Source: Channallabes apus (taxonomy: Eukaryota > Chordata > Actinopteri > Siluriformes > Clariidae). Taken from it: 64,000 bases of DNA. Of this stretch, positions 37,401-46,796 are shown in pieces. How positions within the stretch are numbered: position 1 is the stretch's first letter; each line of letters starts with the position of its first letter. The notes under the pieces are model-generated. The model ran no database searches and was not told the origin of the DNA. It was given only the letters and a program-made list of their open reading frames with translations. The position numbers were made by a program, and so were the translations under genes. The stretch covers positions 6,045,001-6,109,000 of the forward strand of contig CM060112.1 in the NCBI GenBank assembly GCA_030522415.1. Reading direction: 5' to 3'.

Positions 37401-39902
37401 ATTCATCTTTTAATGAAAGTAGAAAATATGTAAATATGGGGAAATTCTCCCTGTATGATGACAGAGAAAGACGAATCTTGAGTGTGAGTATTAGAAATGT
37501 AACTGAGCGAGACTCTGGTGAATACTGGTGTGGAGCTGAAGCAGCCTGGGAATCTGATGATGGATACAAGGTTTATTTCACACAGATCAACCTGACAGTT
37601 ACTGGTGAGTTTTATTCTGCATTAACTATTTTGAAATTACAGAGGCTTTGTGTGATTAGACAGTATATTATTAGACAGTTAGTGAATCTAACAATACTAA
37701 TGTGAGTACAATTAGTGCAGTTCTGTTTAGAAGGAAGATGAGCTTATCTAGCTGATATTATCTGTAAAATTGACTTCTGTCTTTTTTGGACATGAAATGA
37801 CGTGATGTGCAGGTGTCTGTTAGGCTTAATTTGTTTTAGGCTGCTATTCTTGTCCATGCGTGTATTTTCTGCTTCACTGCACTTCCTGTGACATAGCAGA
37901 AGTATAAACTGCAGTAAACAATGTATATACAGTATATAATAAAATGTACTGCATTGTGTTGCATCTGTTTTTAAAGTTGTCAAAGGTTTAGATCAACATG
38001 TTCCTCTTTCAACCTGGATACCAACACTACCTTCTTCATCATCAGCATCAGTCATAAAAGCATCACCATTTTACACAACGTTTCCACCCCATTCATCTTC
38101 ATCACCATCATCACTGTTATCATCACTCCTGTTGCCTGAGTTTACTCCAGGTTCTCCTCCAGCAGGTCATTCTCCTCAGATGCACATCACACCAATAATC
38201 TCAATAACTTTGATGAATCTGATCTCTTACTGAATACTTGTTTCTTGTTTTCTCTCTTCCAGGATTTCCAGCTTCCACAGTGATCACTGTGTCTGTAATT
38301 CTGCTGCTGCTTCTGATTGGAATCACATTCCTCACTTTGGTTTTTCAAAAGAGATGCAAGATGAAGGGTATTCATACACACAGAACATGTTATCAAATGC
38401 TTAGCATGAACACGCTGGTGGGTGGAGGTGTTTTATTTGGCCATGTGTATTCAGCCATGGTAAGTAAGTTTCCAAACCACAGAGTGTGAAACTGTCAGGT
38501 TAAATGGCACTGTGAGTGGTTTAGGGCACTTTATTGGAAGTGGACAAAAAATATTACCCATCAGTCACTGTATCTAGCTTCATGCACCATTCATTATTAT
38601 CAAGAGCAACGTAATGTGAATTTTACTTCATGCTAATAATTTGTAAGTAATCTACAGATATATTTAACGCAGAAAATGTCACTATTACATATTATTCACT
38701 TTCACTTATCATTTATCCAACATTATCCTGTATGCAGGGTCATGGGGGGCATACACACACACACACACACTCATTCACACACTACAGGCAGTTTGGGGAC
38801 ACCAATTAGCCTAATATGCATATTTTTGGACTGTGGTTTCCAAGTTAACACATGGAGGAAGTGATGTTAGCATTGGGGACATTGCAGGATGTTCTAAATG
38901 AAGGGATTTGTTTGACTGACCTTCCCTGAGTAGTGAGTAGTGTTTAAAGTACACAGTGGAAGGGAGCGCAGCGCTGGTCTTCATCTGGGGTTATTTCTGA
39001 GCACAGTTACATGACCCCTAATAAAATGAATTTCTGGTCATCATAAAAATCCAAAAATAAAACTAACAATGGTAACAATAATGACTGATTATGTGACTTT
39101 TTTGCCAGCAGGTGGAGCTTCTACTGACCAGTGTGCTGTCCAAAACTCAGGAAATGACCAAGAGGTAACTGTGTTTATCATAGTGTGTGTGTGTGTGTTT
39201 AGTTCCAATTTTTAACTTTGTCTTTTGAACAAACATTTAAAATCTGAAAATATTTATAATTTTTATTATAAAGTTTCTCTTTACTCTCAGGTTTCTCTTG
39301 CTGTCTGTAAGTATGACACCAGAGAACTTTCTGCATCAAATACTGAAACTTCTGCAGTTTACTCTAATGTCCAATTACCCACAATCTCCTCTGATCCTTC
39401 TCAACCGCTTTGTCACACCACAGTGTTGCTCACAATCCCCTGTGACTCTACTGTTAATTCTACAGCTCAGTTACCCACAATCCCCTCTGATCAGGACGTC
39501 TACTCCACAGCTCAGTTACCCACAATCCCCTCTGATCAGGACGTCTACTCCACAGCTCAGTTACCCACAATCCCCTCTGATCAGGACGTCTACTCCACAG
39601 CTCAGTTACCCACAATCCCCTCTGATCAGGACGTCTACTCCACAGCTCAGTTACCCACAATCCCCTCTGATCAGGACGTCTACTCCACAGCTCAGTTACC
39701 CACAATCCCCTCTGATCAGGACGTCTACTCCACAGCTCAGTTACCCATATGTGTCTCAGCTGAGAAACCTGCTGAAGGTCTGACTTACGCTGCAGTGAGT
39801 TTTCACTCCAACACCACCAGCTCTAATGATGCAGTTCCACACGTTAGGGAAGACGTCACTTCTGACTACGCTTCAGTCAGTCACGTTACTTCATCTGTTT
39901 AG
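31476..39902 (+). CDS. Gene B: inhibitory CD300/pIgR-like receptor, two Ig domains, ITIM tail
   Basis: Exons: 31476-31515 signal peptide (MKILLIFTLCLIS), 31609-31926 Ig domain 1, 37260-37604 Ig domain 2, 37992-38165 Ser/Pro/Thr stalk, 38263-38367 transmembrane, 39112-39164 linker, 39291-39902 tail. They sum to 1647 nt, 548 residues, all junctions in phase with GT/AG sites. Ig domain 1 has LIKC, KYFCKG and DTYRCE; Ig domain 2 has NISCKY, KFLCKM and DSGEYWCG. These fit V-set domains with the additional Cys pair of CD300/pIgR proteins. The transmembrane helix (VILLLLLIGITFLTLVF) has no charged residue, so adaptor pairing is not suggested. The tail holds six copies of a 15-residue unit (DVYSTAQLPTIPSDQ), then canonical ITIMs LTYAAV and SDYASV, plus AVYSNV earlier. 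SHP phosphatase recruitment is the expected role. AATAAA is at 41097. Confidence 0.9.
32336..32722 (-). repeat. SINE-like retroposon, complete minus-strand copy
   Basis: ATTCATTCATTCATTC is the reversed (GAAT)n tail. On the minus strand the head reads GGTTAGCACTGTCGCC, then GGGTTCGATTCCC. It is closely similar to the + strand copy at 15355 throughout. Confidence 0.85.
33521..34712 (-). mobile_element. Tc1-like DNA transposon with intact ends
   Basis: Inverted termini CACTCAGCTAAAGGATTATT and TAATCCTTTAGGTGAGTG lie within a TA duplication (33519-33520 and 34713-34714). It is 1192 bp, a usual length for a Tc1 element. The single gene inside, on the minus strand, is broken (see next entry). Confidence 0.92.
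33582..34564 (-). pseudogene. Tc1-like transposase, inactivated
   Basis: The N-terminus (MGKKGDLSHFDRGMVVGARR) is the helix-turn-helix DNA-binding part. An in-frame TGA near 34292 interrupts it. The catalytic part shows WSDESRF (first Asp) and QQDNVPCHKA (second Asp). After WPLQSPDL a short deletion removes the segment that carries the third acidic residue and shifts the frame; the C-terminal WDVVERELRAMD continues in another frame. It cannot make an active enzyme. Confidence 0.9.
35238..35278 (+). repeat. SINE 3' tail fragment
   Basis: TAATAAGAGCGTCTGCCAAATGCATAAA matches the 3' end of the tRNA-derived SINE at 43747-43936 (AAGAGCGTCTGCCAAATG). Confidence 0.7.
36330..36567 (-). repeat. tRNA-SINE-related repeat, minus strand
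   Basis: GGGTTAAGGGCCTTGCTCAA and CCAACAGTGGCAACCTGGTGG match the SINE middle. The tRNA-like head on the minus strand contains GTGGCTCAGAGGGCTAAGGC and a GATCCCC B-box variant. A GTGAAATTCCTTC block precedes it on the + strand. Confidence 0.75.
38368..39111 (+). other. Gene B intron after the transmembrane exon
   Basis: The 744-bp intron has a minus-strand SINE-like fragment with a (CA)n run at 38720-38845. No exon is seen in it. Confidence 0.6.
39460..39738 (+). repeat. Coding 45-bp tandem repeat, six copies
   Basis: GATCAGGACGTCTACTCC recurs at 45-bp spacing six times from 39489 to 39714 with almost no divergence. Each unit codes DVYSTAQLPTIPSDQ and adds one tyrosine to the gene B tail. 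Gene C has two copies at 53431-53505. Confidence 0.95.
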
Positions 39903-41102
39903 TTTAGCGTCATTAGGGCTCAAGTCATGTGACTCTGGAACTTTACTGTTTTGTCAAGATACCGTTTCATCTACAGTATTTCTACTTCTTTTTTCTCCTC
40001 CATGTCTTATTCAGTAGCAATGACCATAGAATAGGCAGTTATTTTTAGCCAAAGACACCTAATTCTCGTTATTCTGTAAAGTTTGCACAGTGTGCTCATT
40101 TGCATGTTTTTTTTTTTTTTTTTTTTTTTACATATGAAACCTAGCCTAAATTGTTGATCACTGTTAGGCCTTGAGGCTCTCATTTGGTTTTATGATGAAA
40201 GCAAAATGTGATAAATCAGTAAGTGTGATAAAAGCAGTTCATGGTTGTTTAGATTTCAACATACAATGTAATAACAGTTGAACACAAGTCCAGGTGAACT
40301 GACTGTAATTAATGGGTCCATGTGGGCAGAAGTTCCTGCATGTTCTTTAAAGCAGCTCCCTCTCGTTATTTTGGCCAACCGGCCTCTCCAAGCTCCTCTT
40401 GGGTAACACTGGTAGCCCATTGGTAACAAATCACATGGAGTGTTACATCAGGTGAGTGAACTGGAAGTGTTTTTATACTTGGTGTTGTTGTGAAAGCATG
40501 TCATCAAGTCCAGGTTTTGGTAATTAATAATTAGTTGAGTTGAAGAGTGTGTGCTGGAAGTTGTAGCTCTCATTGTCCATGTGCACTTAGACTGGATGGT
40601 GTAATATTAGTCACAGTCACAAGATATTTCTGCACAATAGACCTTCACCTCCTTGTGTTCCTGTACACACACACTCCAGACCGAGGAGACTCAGACACTT
40701 AGACACTATCCAGTGTTCCCTTCACAGTAACAGCACATCTCAGGCCTGCTCTCATTTGATTTATTACAACATACTGTACATCCTGCCATTTTGATTAGTA
40801 CAGTAGGTGTGAGTGTGTATTATTTTGTGCTGCCATGATTTTTTTATATAATATTATTTAAAAATGATATATACAGTTCTAGTTTAATCAAATTATATTG
40901 TACAATTCTTCAGGAAATATTTCTTTCTAAATGTAACATGTTTTGATTCTCATGGTTTAATGAATCTGCAATGTATAACCAGATCGATTCTGACCAATTA
41001 ATTGTAATTGTAATTCTGTTACAATTGGTGTTGTGTTGTTCTTGATTAATTGGAATCTGCTGCTGATCTGGAGAGTTTATTGACGTAACTGCATGGAATA
41101 AA
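39903..41102 (+). other. Gene B 3' UTR
   Basis: The sequence is collinear with the 3' flank of gene C (53677-54180) in blocks such as TCATTAGGGCTCAAGTCATGTGAC, GACTGGATG and GGTGTGAGTGTGTATTATTTTGTG. It ends at AATAAA (41097-41102). A poly(T) run lies at 40109-40129. Confidence 0.6.
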
Positions 41103-41555
41103 CAGAATACATCATTAAATTCTGGCCATTTTCAGAAATTCTCTTAAGTTTTAGTAAATCAACACCTCGCTAGCCACTCTGTAACATATTATTATTTATA
41201 TACTGAATTTGAAATAAAAATCCACAGTATTGTTTCAGAGTAACAGAGAAGCACCAAGGTTTCTATTTGTTTATTTATTTTGGAATCTGAAGCTTTTATT
41301 TGGGTCATTAAATAATATTTTCAAATATAAAAGAATCCTCTAGAGGGGCAGTACTGATCCTCAAACCTGTAGAAGTAGCTCTTAAAAGCCTGAGGAAACA
41401 TATACTGTATATTTAATCACATAGAAATCATTTGTAACTATGACAGTGCATTTCAAGCTTTTGATATCTTCAATCTTTTTTGTTAAAGTTTGCAAAATAA
41501 CCCTGCTAAGCAGTCTCAAGCTTTCTTAAACACTTATAATAACATTACACATTTT

Positions 41556-42028
41556 CTTTTTTTTTTTTTTTTAAATAATATTTTTGGGTTTTTCCAATTT
41601 TCACGCCAATATTAGTCGTGGCCAATTCCTCCCCGTCACTAGGGGGCTCCCACATTAAGGCTACTACTGCCACTCAGTCGGGTGGGCGAAGGCTATCACG
41701 TGTTTCCTCCGAACCGCGTGACGTCAGCCGACCTCATCTTTTCGAAACTGCTTGCTCACGCACCATTAGGGGCGGAGTAACACACTCGGAGGAAAGCGCT
41801 AGCCGCTCCTTCCGCGTGCGCGAGCTCACAGATGCCCCTGATTGGCTGTAGAGCCGTGATTAATGTGGGAGCACGAGTACCTCTCATCCCTCCCCCCCTG
41901 AGAGAGCTCGGCCAATCAGCTCTCTCTATGCCTCCGGCTGTGAGAGGAAAACAGCATCACCCGGGGTTCAAACCAGCGATCTCTGGATGATAGGGCGAGC
42001 GTTTACCACTGCGCCACTCGGAGGCAAC
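41556..42028 (-). repeat. tRNA-like-headed SINE (GCCTCCGAGTGGCGCAG family)
   Basis: On the minus strand it starts GCCTCCGAGTGGCGCAGTGG (A box), has GGTTTGAACCCCG (B box), a GC-rich body, and ends in an A-rich tail (the T-run at 41556-41575 on the + strand). It is unlike the other two SINE families in the window. Confidence 0.85.
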
Positions 42029-42029
42029 G

Positions 42030-43475
42030 ACATTACACATTTTCATATATTTAACATATTTTGCAAAGGAACATACAGTGGGTGTAGAACGAGTAAAAAT
42101 AAATAACAACTCTCTCTAATCTCTCCATATTGTCTTCCTAACAGCGAAGTTATTTAAAACATTTTTTTCACAAAACAGAATTCCAATAATACTATCCAAG
42201 AGAATTACAATTAGTTTCAGTTATTGTTAACAACTCTAGCTTTTAAAAATAACATTGTAAACAAGCAAATAAAATAGATGTGTCACGTTTCTTACTGTGT
42301 CTGCGTCGGGTGCGTGGTCGTGGCATGAATGCGGAGGAGGCGAGCTGACGGTTCGTTAGTTTCTTTTATTAACATAAAAGGAAACAAAACACAAACTCAA
42401 ACTTAACTACAACAAATGCTAGACGCCTGACTGAACTTCAGCCAGGCTATTTATACCAAACCTAAAACATAATAATCTCATTAACTTCCCTCGGTTCAGG
42501 TGAGCTTCTACGTCACCTGACCGAGGTGCAAACTGGGAAATGAAGTCCTAACTCAACGTAAATCAAACTACAACAAAAACCAAAAACGGGCGTTAGGCGC
42601 CCTCTAGGGGTTAACCGTCACAAGATGAACATAAAATGCTGAGCAACTTTACTGAAATGATAAACTATTATTCTGACTGTCTGTTAAAAATCACTTGTAT
42701 AGTTTTTTTCTTTGGGTTATTCTTTTCTACACCCACTGTATGTTCCTTTGCTAAATATGTTAAATATTTGAAAATGTGTACATGTGTATATTCTATTTCT
42801 CCTTCAGTTCTCTGAACACAAATTATTTTAAACAAAAAAAAGAACAAAACTTACCATAATGCTATACAAGAGAATTACAGTCAGTTTCAGTTTCTCTACT
42901 TTTCTTTCATTGATCATTTCTTTTTAATTTTCTCTCCCATTTATTTTGTGTTCCTCTCTTCAACACCTAGCAGTGATTATAGACTAATGATGGAGTTACT
43001 GAGTAAGTGTACATGTAACTTTTTGTTCTATGCGTAGATCACAAACGCTTGAAAATAATAACACCTGGTTGATAAATATAAATGTTGTAATACATTTTGT
43101 CTGGAAAAACAGTAAATGTTTCCTGAGAATGCAGTGGAGGTTTAAATAGCTGGCTGATGAGGATGCAGCACTGTAACTCTCGCCCTACTCAAGCAGTGAG
43201 GACACAGCACTGTAAGCCCCGCCCCCATGAGAGATTAGTGACAAAAATTTAAACCTCAAAAAAGAAAAAAAAGGTAGACAAAATGGATAAAAAAAATCAC
43301 TAATAGAAAAGTGGAGAACACTGAAACTAATTTTAATTCTCTTGGATTATTGTATTATTAAGTTCTGTTTTGTGAAAAGAAAATGTTTAAAATAACTTAG
43401 CTGTTAGGAAGACAATCTAGAGAGATTTGAGAGAGTCGTTATTTATTTTACTCTTTCTATAATATTTTTATTTAT
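42030..43475. repeat. Large imperfect inverted repeat around the solo LTR
   Basis: The block 42075-42230 (ATTGTCTTCCTAACAGCGAA, CAAAACAGAATT, CCAAGAGAATTACAATTAG) recurs inverted at 43310-43460. The block 42036-42075 (TTTGCAAAGGAACATACAGT) recurs inverted at 42715-42775. The arms have diverged; the solo LTR lies between them. This looks like an old foldback element or a locally inverted duplication. Confidence 0.6.
42281..42622 (-). mobile_element. Solo LTR with 5-bp target duplication
   Basis: The 342-bp sequence runs TGTCACGTTTC...CCGTCACA and is flanked by AGATG on both sides (42276-42280 and 42623-42627). On the minus strand it has GGTATAAATAGCC (TATA box) and later TTAATAAAAG (polyadenylation signal), so it is oriented minus. 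No internal region remains, the usual result of LTR-LTR recombination. Confidence 0.88.
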
Positions 43476-43746
43476 TTATTATTATTATTATTTTTTACTA
43501 TCTACTCCTGTTATTTTCTTGTAACTTACTTCTAAGCTTTGGCAATACGAATAAAGCACCATTAAATCTTGAATCTTGATCCGTGTAACGACCGGAAAGA
43601 GTAAGAGGAGAGGTTAAGTGTGGCTTTCTTGGTGGATGAGTGAAGAGGTCTTGATCTTTCTTGGGATAGGTGAAAGAGCAGCATGAAAACTAGGAGACAG
43701 GTTGTGTCGAAGACCTTCACCTCTGATGAGAGAAAGAATTTCCAGG

Positions 43747-43936
43747 CCAGGTAGCTCAGTGGTTAAGGCATTGGACTACGGTTCGGAAGATCCCAGGTTC
43801 AAACCCCACAACCACCAAGTTGCCACTGTTGGGCCCTTGAGCAAGGCCCTTAACCCTCAACTGCTCAGATGTATAATGAGATAAAAATGTAAGTCGCTCT
43901 GGATAAGAGCGTCTGCCAAATGTCTAAATGTAAATT
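43747..43936 (+). repeat. tRNA-derived SINE, full copy
   Basis: CAGGTAGCTCAGTGGTTAAG (A box) and CCAGGTTCAAACC (B box) form a tRNA-like head. The middle reads GCCACTGTTGGGCCCTTGAG, and the 3' end GTCGCTCTGGATAAGAGCG followed by TCTGCCAAATGTC and AAATGTAAA. It cannot fold as a functional tRNA over its full length, so it is not a tRNA gene. Confidence 0.88.
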
Positions 43937-44090
43937 TCCACCTGCACATACTGTACTGTAGATGGCTTATTTCACCCCTCTCTCGAACCATCTATCCTCT
44001 CTGTCCAAAATTCGCACATTTTCATCCTCAAATGTGTGTTGAATTTATTTTATTTTTTTTCAATCCTTTTTGGCACAAATCTCATTCCAT

Positions 44091-44450
44091 GAGAAATCTG
44101 CTGAAAAAGTCTAACTTACACAGTGATTATTTACAGCAGTGTCTCAGCTCTAACGATGAGATCTTATGTGATTATACTTCAGTCAGTTACACTGATTTAT
44201 GTGGATAGATCACTGGATTGAGATTAGAGCTAAAGAACCTGTACTTTGGATCTTTACCATTTTGTTGAGACCCTTTGATATATTTTAGAACACCAGATTA
44301 TCTAAAAATCCACAATTAAAATACATTTATTAAAGTTGTGAATTTATCAAAGATTAAATTTTATACAAGATTTTGTATTCTCTTCATTCTTTAGAATGCT
44401 CCACATTCATAGGTTCTGCACTGTACTGTATATCAAACCTTTACAATAAA
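44091..44450 (+). pseudogene. Relic D-type terminal receptor exon and 3' UTR
   Basis: 44091-44210 aligns with the gene D tail exon (GAGAAATCTGC, TTACACAGTG-TTATTTACAGCAGTGTCTC, CTTCAGTCAGTTACACTGATTTATGTGGATAG). A TAA now interrupts it near 44111. The 3' UTR similarity continues to AATAAA at 44445-44450. No other exon of this copy was found. Confidence 0.7.
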
Positions 44451-44925
44451 CTGTGCACCTCTATTAGCTTTAGTTAATATCAGTGTTGTATCTGTATTAT
44501 AGTTACCACTAATGAATTAAGGCTTTGACATGTGAATACATAATTATGTTTAATTTATTTGGTGCCGTGATTGTAACGGTGACTCTCATTAGTCTGACTG
44601 TAGAATTAACCTCTTTAAAATCGCAGGAAATGTAAAGTAGGAGCTAATGTGTAGAACTATGAAGTCTAATTAAAAATTTGTTTTATTTGAATAAGTGTTG
44701 ATTGTTGTAACAGAAATGTGTTAATGTGTTGCCTGTGTTGTTATTCACTATAATATTGTTGAGCTTTTGTTCTATCTGGTTTTCCAATGGAAAAAAAAGC
44801 ATTGCTTTACCAGTGATTCTGATAAAGTTTCTTTCTTGCTGATGCTATGATGCACCTTGTACTCTAGGGGGCAGTATAGACGCCTTCAGGCATTAGAGCA
44901 GTACACAGTGACATTCAATTAAATT

Positions 44926-45870
44926 AAATTACATTTTATTTATATAGCGCTTTTAACATTAGTCATTGTCTCTAAGCAGCTTCACAAAAATGAAAGAAAA
45001 TTTTTTAGAAAAGAAAATATTTGGAAGTGTGTATGTGTGAGAAAAATGTGTCTAGATAATAATGAGATGAATGAATGATGAATGAAATGTCTCTGATGAG
45101 CAAGCCAAGGGTGACGGCGACGGTGGCAAGGAAAAACTCCCTGAGATGGCATTAGGAAGAAACCTTGAGAGGAACCAGACTCAACAGGGAACTCATCCTC
45201 ATCTGGGTGATAACAGATAGAAATGATATAACATCTTGTGTGTTGTGCAGGTGAAAGTTCAATATGACAGAAATTATTTAAATTGACATGAAGACCAGTT
45301 CAGCATAGGGACGAGTCAGTAGGTGCAGAGGGCAGATGAGGTCTGGATCACTGGAAGCAAAGGAGCAGCATGTGTAGCTCCAACCATCATAAAGCTGAAT
45401 CCAGCTGTATGAGATTATGGGATGAGTTATGTGTATGCCAGATTAAAAAGATGCGTCTTGAGTCTACTTTTAAACTAGGAAACCATGTCTGCTCCCCGAA
45501 CACTGTCTGGAAGGCTATTCCAAAGCTTTGGAGCTAAATATGAAAATGCACCGCCCCCTTTTGTAGATTTTGAAATTCTGGGAACTACCAGAAGTCTGGA
45601 GCTTTGTGATCTTAAGGCGCGTGGTGGATTGTATCGTATCAGAAGACTGGTTAGGTATGTGGGAGCTAAACCATTTAAAGCCTTGTACAGTATGTAAGTA
45701 ATACTATTTTGTAATTTACTCTAAACTGAACAGGTAGCCAGTGCAGGGATGATAATATTGGGGTTATATGATCATATTTTCTGGATCTAGTGAGAACCCT
45801 GGCCGCTGCATTTTGGACTAACTGAAGCTTGTTTATTGAGGATGCAGGATCATGGAGTAATAGATGTCCT
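44926..45870 (+). repeat. Long dispersed fish repeat (TTTATTTATATAGCGC family)
   Basis: It starts ATTTTATTTATATAGCGC and contains GGCAAGGAAAAACTCCCTGAG and AGAAACCTTGAGAGGAACCAG, blocks I know as widespread in fish genomes. The frame at 45485-45697 is part of the repeat and is not a gene. The repeat is inserted between the CTAGGGGGCAGTA block and the conserved promoter flank of gene C. Confidence 0.7.
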
Positions 45871-46097
45871 CAGGAAAGTTAATAATGGAGCACTGAAAGG
45901 AAACACAAATGGAAAACGCTTTCTACATGTAGACTATCAATATTAAACACTCACACACCTTCATATGATTGTTTACACACTGTAACTCACCAGAGGCTCA
46001 GCTTCATCCACCAGGTGATCAGGACGCTCAACTCCCTTCCAGCTCTGCCTCCCCTGTGCTCTTTGGCCTCTCCCACCGTTATCCTCTGACTCCTTCA

Positions 46098-46103
<6 letters not shown>

Positions 46104-46178
<75 letters not shown>
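46104..46178. repeat. (CA)n microsatellite
   Basis: About 37 CA units. It interrupts the promoter-distal block that is continuous before genes D and E. Confidence 0.95.
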
Positions 46179-46179
<1 letters not shown>

Positions 46180-46254
46180 CATTCACACATACACACACTC
46201 ACTTGCACTCAATCACACACTTGCACCTGTCACTTTATGCTCCAGGCACCATTG

Positions 46255-46418
46255 GTACTTCCACTACCTCAACCCAGCTTGATTCCCGTCTCTGTGTGCA
46301 TGGAGTTTGCATGTTCTCCCCGTGCTTGGTGGGTTTCCTCCGGGTACTCCGGTTTCCTCCCGCTCCAGGTCCCCCGCGACCCTGAACACAGGATTAAGCG
46401 GTGTAGAAAATGAATGAA
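46255..46418 (+). repeat. SINE-like fragment with internal deletion
   Basis: GATTCCCGTCTCTGTGTGCA, GTTTCCTCCGGGTACTCCGG, then directly CGACCCTGAACACAGGATTA and a GAATGAATG tail. The middle of the 15355-type repeat is missing. Confidence 0.8.
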
Positions 46419-46640
46419 TGTTGTTCTCTAAGTTTGTGTTATTTAAGGTTTTTCAGTGTTATTTGTAATGAGGATGAGAGAAACGTAATTTCGATTCTCT
46501 GTATGCACTGTACATGTAGCAGAATTGACAATAAAGTTGACTTTGACTTTACAGTATGTGAACTCCTGAGTGGTGTGTATGTTTTTCACACGTATCTCAC
46601 ATACACTTGAGCAGTTGAGCAGCTCTTTCTCACACATCTA

Positions 46641-46796
46641 GAAGAGGAAGTGGGTGCAGCATCACACTCTGTTTAAGACTCATACAGTATAAAGACACAG
46701 AGCAGGACAGAGACAGTTAGAGTGTGTAACAGGACAGGAGCTTTAATATCTTTCTGAAGTGGAGTTGGTGTGGAGATGTGTGTGTGTGAACTCAGG
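46641..46796 (+). promoter_or_regulatory. Gene C promoter: PU.1/ETS-like site and TATA box
   Basis: GAAGAGGAAGTGGG at 46641-46654 and TATAAAG at 46688-46694 precede the start codon at 46797. The block is nearly identical to those of B, D and E. Confidence 0.6.

Noticed and set aside
39460..39738. Regularly spaced repeats that could suggest a CRISPR array
   Set aside because: The 45-bp units are contiguous with no variable spacers, lie in a eukaryotic coding exon and are translated in frame.
43747..43820. tRNA gene
   Set aside because: A and B boxes are present, but the body continues as a SINE with a known middle and tail, and a sister copy exists at 27467.
45485..45697. 70-codon open frame
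   Set aside because: It lies wholly inside the long dispersed repeat at 44926-45870.
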